Made by a program: the position numbers and the translations under genes. Positions 11,896-24,749 of a stretch of DNA of 64,000 nt are shown one piece after another (the stretch's first letter is position 1; the number at the start of each line of letters is the position of its first letter). Location of the stretch: assembly GCA_028829895.1 (NCBI GenBank), contig CM054179.1, positions 33,831,117 to 33,895,116 of the forward strand, given 5' to 3'. The notes under the pieces were generated by a model. It was not told the origin of the DNA. It did not search any database and worked only from the letters and a program-made list of their open reading frames with translations. This DNA is from Sinotaia quadrata. Taxonomy: Eukaryota > Mollusca > Gastropoda > Architaenioglossa > Viviparidae.

Positions 11896-12084
11896 CAGTG
11901 GTTCTTAACCATTTTTTACTTACGGACTCCTTTGAAAATCTCGTGAAAGCTATGGACCCCCTCCATAGAAACATGCACATAAGCAGAATATAAAAACATA
12001 GTGAATATTTGCCTTTCACGGATCCCCCTGAAGCCCATTCATGGACTCCTTGGGGGTCCGTGGACCCCATGTTAAGACCCCCTG
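11896..12084. mobile_element. hAT-type MITE (189 bp) with 8-bp target duplication
   Basis: The left end reads CAGTGGTTCTTAAC and the right end, reversed, CAGGGGGTCTTAAC. These inverted termini differ at only two of 14 positions. Both sides carry a perfect 8-bp duplication, CAGTAAAT at 11888-11895 and 12085-12092, the size made by hAT transposases. There is no coding capacity. The interior words 'ggactcct' and 'ggacccc' recur as in widespread animal hAT MITEs. The open frames that cross it are shadows. Confidence 0.9.
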
Positions 12085-12139
12085 CAGTAAATGGTGAAAT
12101 AACCATATACACATTATCATACATTCGACTTCGAGCAGC

Positions 12140-12755
12140 CATTCACAGAAACAAGGATGGACAGAAGACGCATCCGTGCCAGGCGATTACCAGGGGAGAC
12201 TGGAATTATAGCCCTACTGCCTACTTTCAGGGCAGGAGAAACAGTACGACCAGTCACGCTACACGCTATTCCGTGACTTCGTAACAAAACTGATAAAACA
12301 ATACGACCAGTCACGCTACACACTATCCCGTGACTTCGTAACAAAACTGACAAAACGGTTTAAGAAGAAGCGCGAGGAACTGCAAGCCTAGTCTAATCTC
12401 CGACTACGAACTTCATTGTGTTAAAACTAACGATGATGGAACCACATACAGTACACATACTCAACTTCACCACGTGACTATGAGCTAAAAGAAGAAAACC
12501 AAGCAATCAACAATGCTTTCAACAGTCTACTCTGGATCCTCTTTCACAAGAACACAGAAGTTGATGAATCATATCACAAGCAAGTTAGGCAAGCTGTTGT
12601 TAGCACTATAACACTGTACACGGCTCTTCAAGATCACCTTCCTCCATCAGCGAGAAAAAATACAAGCAACGATCACAACAATGCAGAAGACGAAAAGAAA
12701 CATCACAGAATCACCAGCACTAGGAGGAACACAACAGAGACAAAAGAAAAATAAT
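12140..12755 (+). pseudogene. Unrecognised decayed coding-like sequence
   Basis: Three plus-strand readings look protein-like but are broken. From 12157, MDRRRIRARRLPGETGII continues about 40 codons to a stop. In a second frame, 12240-12390 holds two 59-bp copies encoding YDQSRYTL.RDFVTKL followed by a basic tail. In a third, an open stretch of about 105 codons from about 12434 to 12752 reads DYELKEENQAINNAFNSLLW and ends in TKEK then stop, with no start codon. Charge pattern and helix-like composition suggest an old element or a dead gene. I do not recognise the family. Confidence 0.3.
12244..12360. repeat. 59-bp direct duplication
   Basis: Two copies of a unit containing TACGACCAGTCACGCTACAC and GACTTCGTAACAAAACTGA, differing at a few bases. 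It lies inside the decayed coding-like stretch. The 59-bp length is not a multiple of three. Confidence 0.85.
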
Positions 12756-12904
12756 ACAAACAGAAGTGGAAAATATCAAGTCAACCGACATACAATCGTA
12801 ACAACAGAACGCCAGGCTACACCAACGGAACAGGGTCAAAAAAGAAAAAGATAACGTCAACCGCATCAGACAAGAGCAGCCACAACAACTGAATCAAAAA
12901 TAGG

Positions 12905-13075
12905 CCTACAAATGTATAGTAGTCATAAATATTTACATGCATAATATAGTAGTTATATATAATTATATGCATAATACAGACATTTAGTATCATACAGTTA
13001 TAAACATAATACACATACATAGTAGTCATATATAATTTCATGCATAATACATTAGTCATATGTATCAAACAAGTA
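12905..13075. repeat. AT-rich tandem repeat (ATAGTAGTCATATATA type)
   Basis: Degenerate units of about 38 bp built on TACATGCATAATA and TAGTAGTTATATATA. The same monomer forms the larger array at 18.4-19.6 kb. Confidence 0.8.
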
Positions 13076-14184
13076 TAAGTTGGATGATCGGACTTTGGGA
13101 TAAATTATGCTCCCTGTTTTTCTATTATTTTCATTTCTCTTGATAAGCAATAGTTATAGTGTACTGGTTGTATGTTGACCTTAAAGTGGCTTATTATGCA
13201 ATCTGCCATACCCACCTACACAGTGGGGAATTATGTGAAGTCCATTGACCATGCACGGGAGTCAACATGTATAGCGGGAAATATACCAGTGAGGTGGAGC
13301 AAATCAAATTATGTTATGCCCAGATAGGGACATTTGCATTCTGGTAATGGCGCATGTGAACTCGTGATCTAAACCTGGATGGCTGCATATATACAGCACC
13401 AAAACCTGCGAACTCTTTATGCAACCACAGCCATCATCAGGAAGTGGTATATATATATTGACTTCTCATGAACTATTGTCAAATATTATTGATTAGAATA
13501 CTTTTATAGAATGATGTATATTTTTAGTGATGATTGTGTGAAACTAATTGTGGCGCTATAATACGTTCTGCCTCTATTATGATTATTATTATGCATACAT
13601 TTATCATTTAATAAAAATAATCACTTATCAGTGGTTAAATTTAGGATTCCAACACGAAATTTACACTCATACACCACTATACATTACTACAGACGCATAC
13701 TTTATCTGTTCGCAGGTGTAATTTCTTTAAGGAGTAATGTAATTTATCAACTTACTAGCATTCATCCAATCATTGACTATCATGCCCCATCCACCCACTG
13801 ACTACTCCAGACATGTATTAATTAACATGCATTAGAGGGAATTTACAAAAATAAATATTTATTATAAAAATAACCTTATCATAAATAGATACAAATGAGT
13901 TTCTAAACAGTCACAATATATACTATTAAATAAATGTTCAAGTTTAACTCATACACAATCAATATTTAACAACGACTATTTGAGGGAACAATCCCTAATC
14001 AAGGTTTACAGTTTTCAAACACAGGACTGGAAAAGAGAAAGATAAGAGATAATTAACTGATTGAGCTCATGGCCTGTTCTGTTGTGCCACCTTTTGTCGT
14101 GTCGTCGAAAACACACATGGATAGTTCATAACAGTTGATAAAACACCAGGGTCTGCTTCACTCTGTACATGGTCTGCTGAGCAC
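13076..14184. other. Unassigned stretch
   Basis: No gene is recognised. Mixed AT-rich sequence without clear internal periodicity. Confidence 0.45.
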
Positions 14185-14565
14185 TCTGGGATCCTCCTAG
14201 AAATAGGAACGACGATGATAATAGATGTCTCCTCTCTCACCACCATGATAATAGATGTCTCACCACCATGATAATAGATTCCTCCTAGAAATAGGAACGA
14301 CGATGATAATAGATGTCTCCTCTCTCACCACCATGATAATAGATGTCTCACCACCATGATAATAGATTCCTCCTAGAAATAGGAACGACGATGATAATAG
14401 ATGTCTCCTCTCTCACCACCATGATAATAGATGTCTCACCACCATGATAATAGATTCCTCCTAGAAATAGGAACGACGATGATAATAGATGTCTCCTCTC
14501 TCACCACCATGATAATAGATGTCTCACCACCATGATAATAGATGTCTCCTCTCTCACCACCACCA
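14185..14565. repeat. 88-bp tandem array, about 4 copies
   Basis: The 88-bp unit contains CCTCCTAGAAATAGGAACGA and three internal copies of CACCATGATAATAGATGTCTC, so each unit is itself built from a shorter repeat. Copies are almost identical, which points to recent amplification. Confidence 0.93.
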
Positions 14566-15444
14566 CCTGTGGCAGATATTAGCCTGACGAGATATGTCGA
14601 TCAAAGGAATCTCTCAAGACAAAAGTCACAGTGAGGGTTCTGACATCAAGGTGAAGAAAGCAACAAGAAACCGAAAAGAGAAAGGCACACCCTGAAAACA
14701 TTCAAGTGTGATGCTTTTCAATTCAGATTAATAATTCTCTCTACTCTCTCACACCTCTCTCCAGCCACTCAACTTACATGTCTGCAAGAGAATTGTTAGC
14801 CCTTATACATATTTTATCCACTAATACATAATTGTCTAACACATACATATCAATGAATCAATCAAAGTATACAATATATCAAAATTAATAGATGAACAAT
14901 AATTTAAACACCAAATTATTCTAAGTTCATTCTTGCATTATTGCCCTGACAACTTGCACCAGCTCATGGTTGGCATTTCAGAACCAGACTTTGAAATTGA
15001 TCACAAGTACTGCATAAAGGGCCGACTGGGTACTTATTAACTTTGTGTGTCAACTAACTGGAACCATTCAATGATTCATTCACCATCCCAGCCACCACGT
15101 TCATCATTCACAAATGTGTACTTAACTTCCAACTGGACTCATCTACTTTAATCAGATGCCACCCATGTCCCCCTTCCAGTCACCATTTATCAGTCAGTTG
15201 CACTGCAATTACATATCTAAACTTCCGAGTCGGATATCGCCCCTTTCCATTGGATTTAACTCACGAAGGTGAATGAAAAATTAAATGGTCATCTACACCT
15301 CTGCATTAATCTCTTTACATTAGGCAAGAGTGACTTCTGAGAATCACACTAATGCAAATCACTTTCAGAGAAAGTATTATTGATAATTAATAATAATTAT
15401 TGATGTTCATACTGTATGATGAAATTGGAATAAGCAAGTGTTAT
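14566..15444. other. Unassigned stretch
   Basis: No gene, RNA or repeat is supported. Confidence 0.45.
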
Positions 15445-16815
15445 GAGCTATGTTGTATCTATTTTAAAACCATTTGTAGCGAGTAAAACTAACCTGTACA
15501 TAGAGATAATAGTTCAAGGCAAAATTTAATGTAGACCATTGGTTATGGTTTGTTTCTATTGAAATCTATGTGAGTGTAAAATTTGATTTGCTATTTTGTC
15601 ACATTTGTAAATATCCCTCGAAGATGGAATTTTGTAAATTGTAATTTAGCTAACTTTTTGATGACATAAAATTGTAAGGGATGTCTATTTGCTGTTGCCA
15701 CAAAACCTTAATGTTGGTTAGTAATTATTAGCAGCTAGAAGGGAATTACATTATTCTTGAAGCTGGCCTTTTATCATTGGGAATTTTATCATCAATTGGT
15801 TTTCTTAGAGATGTGTCACACCCTGAAATGCACACCATTCTACCATGAGCTGATGGGCATCACATGATCTGGGATGCAGACAACACAATAGAAGGATCAT
15901 CACATGAGTGACAACCCCAAAGTGGACACATCTCTCTACACAGATATGCAGTTGAGTAGTCTTGAACTCCCCAAAATTGATAATCTGATCAAGTATAAAC
16001 TTTAGCTTGGGATAGTTTCGTATAGGCGATCTCAGTTGATCATTGTATTCATAAATCAAATGTTACTGTTTTCTTTTATTGTTTATTATTGAATATTTTC
16101 TTGTTATCTTAACCCCACATTTTGATTAATTTGTTTGGATTGACCAGATTGGTAATTGGATGGGGGTGAGCAGTAAAAATATGCAAATGTTATAAATGTT
16201 ATAATTAATCAAAGGGAAGAAATAACATTACAAATTCCAGGGCACACCAGCTAATCTTCTTGTCTCTCTGCTAGATAAATGCGTGTCCCAAATGAGCAGG
16301 TCTCATACAGTGATTAAACAATGTCTCTATGCTAGATAAATGAGTGTCCCAAATGAGAAGGTCTCATACAGTGATTAAACAATGCTTGTACCTGAACAGA
16401 ACACTGAGCAGATTATTATGAATTGGAGCGGGGGGAAAGAGTTTTTTCTTTTCATGCTTTTGAATTTACTTTTATTGTATTGATGTACATGTATTCTTTT
16501 GCAAGGTTGTTAGATACATGTACGGTTGTGATAGCATGTTGTTTATTATAGCCAATTTGTAGCTGGAGAGCTGTTGAATGTCTAACAGTTGGATTGTATA
16601 ATGTGCATATAGTAGTACTGCTATTATATGGATGATTTATTAGTTATGTGTGATTGACTAAATAAATCATTTTGAGAAGTGAAGTCAATATTGTACTTCC
16701 ACTAACGATAACTGTGCAAGTTAAGTGGAGTAGTAATAGACTTCAACAGAGTATTATATTTAGAAGATTTTCTAAATCTCTATTAAATATAGAGATTTGT
16801 AATACTGTAGGTTTG
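15445..16815 (+). mobile_element. LTR-B, probable 5' LTR of a decayed Gypsy-like element
   Basis: The segment from about 15630 to 16300 is repeated at 17640-18290, and a gag remnant lies between the two, the layout of an LTR retrotransposon. The outer edge is uncertain: TGTTATGAGC near 15440 is a possible start. Near 16815, TTGT is followed by TGGCATAGTATCACGGAG, which resembles a tRNA primer binding site at the LTR edge. AATAAA lies near 16661. A 61-bp tandem duplication at 16261-16383 is private to this copy. Confidence 0.55.
16261..16383. repeat. 61-bp tandem duplication in LTR-B
   Basis: Two units containing GCTAGATAAATG and GTCTCATACAGTGATTAAAC, absent from the second LTR-B copy. Confidence 0.9.
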
Positions 16816-16899
16816 TTGGCATAGTATCACGGAGTGGATTTCATGCATGTAACACAAGACAAATACCTCTAAATGATTCATTCATTCAAGGATAGAATT

Positions 16900-17440
16900 T
16901 CTAAATAATTTTGAAAAAAAATTAGTAAGGAACAAATTATTGAGGATCTGCAGGAGATGCTAAAATATAAAGATGAAGAGCTATCAAATTATGTCAGGAC
17001 TGAGTTTAAGGAGAAAGAAAAGTTAGAGAAGGCCGAAAAAAAAAAAGGTTAGAAAGGGAGGAATGGGCAGAAATGCATGAAGCAAAAACAAAAGGGCTGA
17101 GGAGTTCGAAGCAAAAAAAAAAAAAAAGGCTAATGAGACCAATGCTAAAAGAATAGAAGTTGAAAAAGAACTTAATATTAAGAGGTTAGAACAGGAACAT
17201 ATTCTAGCTATAAAGCGCTTAGAAATCGAAAGTCAGAAATCAAGACAAGGAGAAGATAGTGAGGGAAGTTTATATTTCAGCGATGTTTTATGGTGCAGGC
17301 AGGAAAGTTGTCCTATGGGAATAAATATGTTACCCTTTGACAGATAGAAAGACCGCATAGACACTTTCATAGCCACATTTGAAAAAAATCACAGAAGCTA
17401 ACAAGATTCCTCATAAACTCTGGTCTATTCACTTTTCAGG
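16900..17440 (+). pseudogene. Gypsy-like gag remnant
   Basis: Read with frameshifts at poly-A runs (17037-17046 and 17115-17128), the plus strand gives a Lys/Glu-rich coiled-coil region: EQIIEDLQEMLKYKDEELS, then EREEWAEMHEAKTK, then KRLEQEHILAIKRLEIE. It ends in LPFD, a stop, then KDRIDTFIATFEK, which matches the start of the conserved gag core of Gypsy elements in molluscs and other invertebrates. Protease, reverse transcriptase and integrase are absent: the sequence runs straight into the 40-bp array and LTR-B copy 2. The element is therefore dead and internally deleted. Family naming is from motif memory. Confidence 0.65.
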
Positions 17441-17442
17441 GT

Positions 17443-17682
17443 TATAGAGTGCAGCTAATGTTTTGGTGATGTAAAATTGTAAGTTAGAGGGCAGCTAATG
17501 TTTTGGTGATGTAAAATTGTAAGTTAGAGGGCAGCTAATGTTTTGGTGATGTAAAATTGTAAGTTAGAGGGCAGCTAATGTTTTGGTGATGTAAAATTGT
17601 AAGTTAGAGTGCAGCTAATGTTTTGGTGGTGTAAAATTGTAAGTCAGAGTGCAGCTAATGTTTTGGTGGTGTAAAATTGTAA
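17443..17682. repeat. 40-bp tandem array (6 units) derived from LTR-B
   Basis: Six 40-bp units of GCAGCTAATGTTTTGGTGAT plus GTAAAATTGTAAGTTAGA. A diverged single version lies at about 15640-15690 in LTR-B copy 1, so a piece of the LTR was amplified in place. Confidence 0.92.
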
Positions 17683-18290
17683 GGAACATCTATTCACTAT
17701 TCACTGTTACCACAAAGCTTTAACATTGGTTAATAATTATTAGCAGCTATAAGGGAATTACATTATTCTTGCAGTTGGCCTTTTAACATTGTGCAATTTT
17801 ATTTTCAGCTGATTTTCTGAGATATGTGTCACACCCTGAAATGCACACCTTGTACCTTGAGCTAACAGAGGTGATGGATTGTTGTGTGAGTGACAACAGC
17901 AAAGTGGACTCACCTCTCCACACAGAGTTGAGTGGTCTTGAACCCCACAAAATTGATAATCTGATCAAATATAAACTTTAGTTTGGGACAGTTTCAAATA
18001 GGCAATCTCAGTTGATCATTGTTTTCAGAAATCAAATTTTACTGTTTCCTTTTATTATTTATTATTAAATCTTTTCTTGTTATCTTTACCCTGCATTTTG
18101 ATTAATTTGTTTGGAGTGGCTGGATTGGGAATTGGCTGGGGATGAGACATAAAATATGCAAATGTTATAAATGTTATAATTAATCAAAGGGAAAGATAAT
18201 GTTGCCACTTCCAAGGTATGTCATCTGATCTACTTGTTGCTATATTAGACAATTGAGTGTTGCTATGAATGGGTCTAGTATGACATTGAA
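17683..18290 (+). mobile_element. LTR-B, second (3') copy, truncated
   Basis: It aligns with 15690-16300, sharing GGGAATTACATTATTCTTG, TGTCACACCCTGAAATGCAC and AAAATTGATAATCTGATCAA. The right side of the first copy, including its duplicated part, is missing. Confidence 0.7.
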
Positions 18291-18399
18291 GAGTAGGTTA
18301 GACCATGGGGATGCCATTGGCATTAAGTTTGATATAATACATTCATGTATTAATTCATGTTTAATAATTTTGGGCTTAATGCTGAGATGGGGTCATTAG

Positions 18400-19286
18400 A
18401 TAAACACCACATGTGATAGTAGTCATATATAGTTACATGCATATTATAAATATGTAGTAGTTGTATATACTTACATGCATAATATAAATATATAGTAATC
18501 AATTATAGCCATATTCATAATAAAGACACAGTCATACAGAATTACATGTATAATATATATATATAGTATTCATATACAGTTACAAGTATAATACACCCAC
18601 ACCCACACCCTTCCACACACATATATATTAGTCATACATAGTTACATGCCTTATAGAAATATATATAGTAGTCACACATAGTTGCATAATACAAGTCATA
18701 ATGTAGTCATATTTAGTTATATGGATAATACATGCATAATAAACACACATTTTCAATAATTATTTATATTTACATAAAAAATACACACATACATAGTAGT
18801 CATACAGTTACATGCACAATACAGATATACAGTAGTCAATAGTTACATGTATAATACACATATATAGTAATTACATGCATAATACACACACATAAATATA
18901 CATAGTAGTTATATACAGATAAATGCATAATACAAATATATAGTAGTTATATATAGTTATATGCATAATACAGACATATAATAACTATACAGTTATAAAC
19001 GTAATTCATGTCTATTGTAGTTATATATAGTTACATGGATAATACAAGCATATAGTTATAATAATATGTATACAAACACATAGTTATATGTATAAATATA
19101 TAGTAGTCATATATAGTTACATGCATAATACACACACATGTATAGTAGTTATATATACTTACATGCAAAATACATACACACATAGTAGTCATATATAGTT
19201 ACATGCATAATACAGATATACAGTAGTCAATATATATACATGTATAATACAAATATATAGTAGTTACACATATAATGTGTGCATGT

Positions 19287-19369
<83 letters not shown>

Positions 19370-19640
19370 TATATTAGTCAAATATAATTACATGCATAAT
19401 ACAAATATATAGTAGTCATATATAATTACATGCACAATACAGATATATAGTTAGTTGTATAATACAAATACATATAGCTACATGCATTACACACGCACAT
19501 ACATACATATATAGTAGTCATATATAGTTATATGCATAATACAAATATTTAGCACTTATATATAGATAGATGCACAGTGCAAATATATAGTAGTTATCAT
19601 ACAGAGTTATTTGCAGAATACAAACATAAACTCAAATAAA
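18400..19640. repeat. AT-rich tandem array with (CA)n core
   Basis: About 30 degenerate units of TACATGCATAATAC and ATATAGTAGTCATATATAG, with TA/CA microsatellite stretches. An uninterrupted CA run lies at about 19289-19364. Same monomer as 12905-13075. Confidence 0.85.
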
Positions 19641-19689
19641 ACATTATCTTTGAATTAAAAAATATATTAGACACAGGGGAGACGTGCAT

Positions 19690-19975
19690 AATTTTAAGTG
19701 AGACAGAACACGTTTTAGTGGGACGCGAGCACTTTTCAATGAGATGCGAACACTTTTCAAGGAGATGCGAACACTTTTCTGTGAGACACGAACACTTTTC
19801 AGGTAGACGCGAAAACTTTTAAGTGAGACGCGAACAGTTTTAAATGAGAAGGGAACACTTTTTTTGTGAGGACACAACACACTTTTAAGTGAGACGCGAA
19901 CACTTTTGAGTGAGATGCAAACACTTTTGAGTGAGCACTTTTGAGTGAGATGCAAACACTTTTAAGTGAGACAAC
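19690..19975. repeat. 20-bp minisatellite
   Basis: About 14 units of GTGAGACGCGAACACTTTTA with variants. The minus-strand open frames of 103 and 66 codons here are array artefacts. Confidence 0.9.
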
Positions 19976-20582
<607 letters not shown>

Positions 20583-21195
20583 GTGTGCGTATGTGTGACT
20601 AGAATAAATGTGTGAAGATAAGAAAAGATATAAAAGAAGCAAGAATAGATAAAGAGTGGGCAACAAAGCTAAATGGACAAAGAGAATGAGAAAACGAGAC
20701 TCACATCAAATTATCACCTCCTCCCCCAAAAAGAAAAAGGGCCATGAATCAACGTCAGGCAGATACGGTGTACCGAAAAAAATATGATGTCAAAAGAATG
20801 ACTATAAGGTCAAGGATTACTAGCACTTTGTCTCAGTTACTGTATTATTGTTTGATTAAAACATCCCGCATTAATTTTATAAGGAAAAACAAACTTTATT
20901 TGGTTTTACGGAATCAAAATACACGGATCGAAACCAAACTGATAAAACTTTTTTTATGCGGCACGACATATTTGGTAATGTTGATTAAGTACTTTTTAGT
21001 CATTGTTTTGATTAACATAGCAATTTGATAGAAACATAGTCCTATGGATGTAAGAAATATATTATTTAGTAAGTTTAGAAAACACCCTAAAATTGTATGT
21101 AATTTATTATTTTAGCACTATGAAAATGTCAAGAGGTTGTATTAAATGTATTATTTTAGCAACATGGCCACGACCAGTTGGAGACATTGCTGGTC
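20583..21195. other. Unassigned stretch
   Basis: No supported gene. A 94-codon frame at 20744-21028 is Lys/Ile/Leu-rich as expected by chance in AT-rich DNA. Confidence 0.4.
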
Positions 21196-21530
21196 AAAAT
21201 GGACTTCATACTGCACTGTGAGCAAAGACAGTAGCCTAGTAGAAATGGACTTCATACTGCACTGTGAGCAAAGACAGTAGCCTAGTAGAAATGGACTTCA
21301 TACTGCTCTGTAAACAAAGACAGTAGCCTAGTAGAAATGGACTTCATACTGCTCTGTAAACAAAGACAGTAGCCTAGTAGAAATGGACTTCATACTGCTC
21401 TGTAAACAAAGTAGTCTAGTAGAAATGGACTTCATACTGCTCTGTAAACAAAGACAGTAGTCTAGTAAAAATGGACTTCATACTGCTCTGTAAACAAAGA
21501 CAGTAGTCTAGTAGAAATGGACTTCATACT
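21196..21530. repeat. 46-bp tandem array, about 7 copies
   Basis: The unit is AGAAATGGACTTCATACTGC plus TCTGTAAACAAAGACAGTAG plus CCTAGT. Copies are nearly identical, and one copy lacks AGACA. Confidence 0.94.
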
Positions 21531-23084
21531 ACAATAAGGAAAGACATAATCTGGTGTGTGTAGTCTGGTTAAATATATTTCACACAACACTGTCATACCA
21601 GAATCTGTTTTTGCTTAGATTCTGGTGTCAGTAAGCTGGAATTGTTTTAATTTAGTACATAACAATAGGCTCAGTCGACTGAATAAAAGTAATGGTAAAA
21701 TAAACACTTTATTCTGTAATTTGGTTTTAGACTGGTCATAATGATATCAAGTAGCGATTTGTAATAAGAAATAATAAAACATAAATTAATACAGTAAAAC
21801 TTGATGTATAAAATATACAAGATCATAAAATCTGTTGAACATAATAGCTATTAGTAATTTACGATGCGACATAGGCCATAAATGTTTGACCATAAAATGT
21901 ACTTATTGATATTTGTCACCTTTCATAGGCTGACACTGTTTTCGATTTGAAAATAATAAATTCCCGCAAATTACCTCAGGCATCTAATCAATAAAAAGCA
22001 TTTAAAATTCATTCTTAAATCTTACAGCTCACAACCTTTTGACATAATTGGGAAATGTCTATCTATCTATCATACAGTATTTATCACGTCAAAATCTATT
22101 TGGTTTTGGCGTACGCTTAAAATAACCGATTTCATACCCCTCCCAATGTTTTTAAATATACCCATTTATCGCATTGCTGATAAATCTGCCATATATTTAG
22201 TTTCTCTTTATACAAAGCATATTTTTTTTAAATACAAAGAAGTGGTAACGAAACATAACTCAGGAGCGATCATCTGCTTACTCGCTTGTCTTCTCTTATT
22301 CGTTTCTCAGTGCACACTTTGATTTTGCAGGAATATGAAACCCCGTAGAAAACGTTTATTTTTAGTTTAAAAATTGTTTGCAATTTTGTGCAGTTTTAGA
22401 CGTAGCACTCCTATACTCTTTATTACAAACATATACGTTCACATACACGCAGATAAATGCACACTACATAATCACTGACGTACTCGTAGATGGATATATA
22501 AACATACTCAAATTCATAAAAAGAGACATGCTCTTATGCATGCTGATGCACACATATATACACGCAGATATAAAGATACACGCAAAACACACATAGAGAA
22601 ATGTACACAAAGACATACACAACCAAGCAATAAACAATCATGCGCACATTCAGGCAAGATATGAAATCTGTAAGATCTGGTTAAAAGGACAAAAATGTTA
22701 ATATCTACGTGGATTCAGTGGGCAGAAAATCACATTACATTTCTAATTTGCGGACTACAAGGCTTTAAAATTAGAATTTACGAACTGTAAAAATAGACGA
22801 CAAAGCACAAGAAAAGGTTTTAATTTAATTTGCAAAATAGCGAACATCTGTCAATAGACTCTTAAAGAAAATGGTCCCAAATAATAACATGTATAAATAA
22901 ACACAGTAAATAAGCAGTATTAATGCAGACCATAGGTTTTCATAGTAAAAGTAGATCATTCGAAAGGAGAGTGCTAGTGATTCTGAATTTCAGAGTAATT
23001 TAATATCTAGAATTAAATTTTTTCGGAGAAATTAAAATTTATAATAAAATATCTTTTCTTGTCTGAGCGTACGTAACAAGCTCA
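21531..23084. other. Unassigned AT-rich stretch
   Basis: No gene or RNA is recognised. CA-rich around 22430-22620. Confidence 0.45.
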
Positions 23085-23560
23085 CATGACTACATTATGA
23101 TGTCTACTGAGAATATCAGCATTAGGATATGCACTCACACTGATCACAAACTTGGTAACATTATGATATCTACTCAGAATATTCACTGACTTGGCTAGAT
23201 TAGGATATTCTGCTCAGAATGTTCACACACATATCTAGAATATCTACTCAGATATTCACAGACAGCTAGATTAGGATAATTGCTTTGAAGGTTTACCATT
23301 TTGGCTAAGGGTATCTACTTAAAATGTTCTCATTCTTGGCTGCATTACGATATTTACTAAGAATGTTCATAGAATTGGCTAAATTAGAATATTTACTAAG
23401 AATGTTCATAGTCTACATTAGGACACATCAGAATGTCCACATCCTTGGTTACATTACTATAATATATTCAGTATGTTCAAAGACTTTGCTAAATTAGTAA
23501 ATTTATTCAAAATGTTCTCACACTTTGGCTACACAGACATTCTACTTAGAATGAGTTCAA
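23085..23560. repeat. Old degenerate tandem array, ~50-60 bp unit
   Basis: Motifs ATCTACTCAGAATGTTCAC and TTGGCTAGATTAGGATAT recur about eight times with heavy divergence and indels. Confidence 0.65.
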
Positions 23561-24284
23561 AACCTTTTAACGCCGTCCAAGAATTTCCATAACATTTACT
23601 AAATTACTATCCTAATTATAAAGCTCCAAGCCTTGTTTAAGTAGGCTGTCTTTATAGAATTTCCAGTGTCATGAGAGCTAATTATAAAACCAAGAGCCTC
23701 GTCTCTTTCTGCTGTACGAGTTCTATTTACAGCTCATTTATGCAAAACTGCAATGTGGAGTGAACTGCGTTCATCTTTGCTGCCGAGATAATCGTTATGA
23801 ACAATTCCCACGCATCATTGTCCAAGCAGATTTTAATTCTTCTTTTTAAAGTGAGATAGAGCATACAATGGGTAAATATTGAATACAGGTTTGACAGTTT
23901 TATTATGATGAGGGACAAGAAAACTGCTTAACTCCGTATAAGAATTAAATTTTGACTGGATTTTATTTTGTTTTAGTTATTGTATCAAGATGGATAACGC
24001 GAAAACTGTTTAAACCCCCTTTAAGAAATCAGTTTACATTTTGGTAGCAGGAAATTAAAAAACAATATTGTACACAATACACTGAATTGCAAGACTAAAT
24101 TCCATTAAATATAACACTGAATACTAGCAAACTTTGAACCTATATGACTTTATGAGATAATAAAATCAATTTGTATTTTTGACCACTCGATATATTTTTT
24201 TTTATATTTCTTTTTTAAATAAGGCACAGCAAATTAATATTATTAGAAGTTATAACTAATTTAAAGAACTTTAAAATTTGAAGA
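23561..24284. other. Unassigned AT-rich stretch
   Basis: Nothing supported. Confidence 0.45.
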
Positions 24285-24373
24285 CATTGCATTATGGTGA
24301 TAACATCTATTGTCATAGCATTTTGCTCGCTGTTACGTCAATTATAGCCTTTAACTAGCTAGTGTAATGACAA
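24285..24373. repeat. Left part of a ~60-bp satellite-like array
   Basis: Contains GCTCGCTGTTACGTCAATTA and TTTAACTAGCTAGTGTAATG, matching units at 26780-26870. The array is interrupted by the element at 24374-26736. Confidence 0.7.
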
Positions 24374-24501
24374 CACTGCGTCACAAAAAATCTTTTTGAA
24401 AGTTGTCTAAGATTTTTCAACTGATTTAGAATAATTTTGCACTGCTAAATTTGAAAATGACATCCGTTTTTTAAAAATCAGGTCTGGTTTTTGATCTAAT
24501 T
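24374..24501 (+). repeat. Left terminal inverted repeat
   Basis: Pairs with 26618-26736 in inverse orientation, with matching blocks in order and small indels. Confidence 0.7.
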
Positions 24502-24749
24502 CGATTTTAAAAAATCCGATTTTACAGCTAAATCGATTACATTTTGGTAACATTATTAGGCAATTTTTTAAATATTTCTCTTCAAAAATAGATTTTTAAA
24601 TTAAAAAAAAAATTTAAATTTAACAAAATTGTTTTCTAACACAATTTATATATTAAATGTTACAAAAGTTGATTACTGTACATTGAATAGTAGACATTGA
24701 TAACGGTAAGTACATATAAATTCAATATTAGGTCATCATTGTTCAAAAT

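Noticed and set aside
12009..12284. 91-codon plus-strand frame starting MPFTDPPEAHSW
   Set aside because: Begins inside the hAT MITE and runs out through its target duplication.
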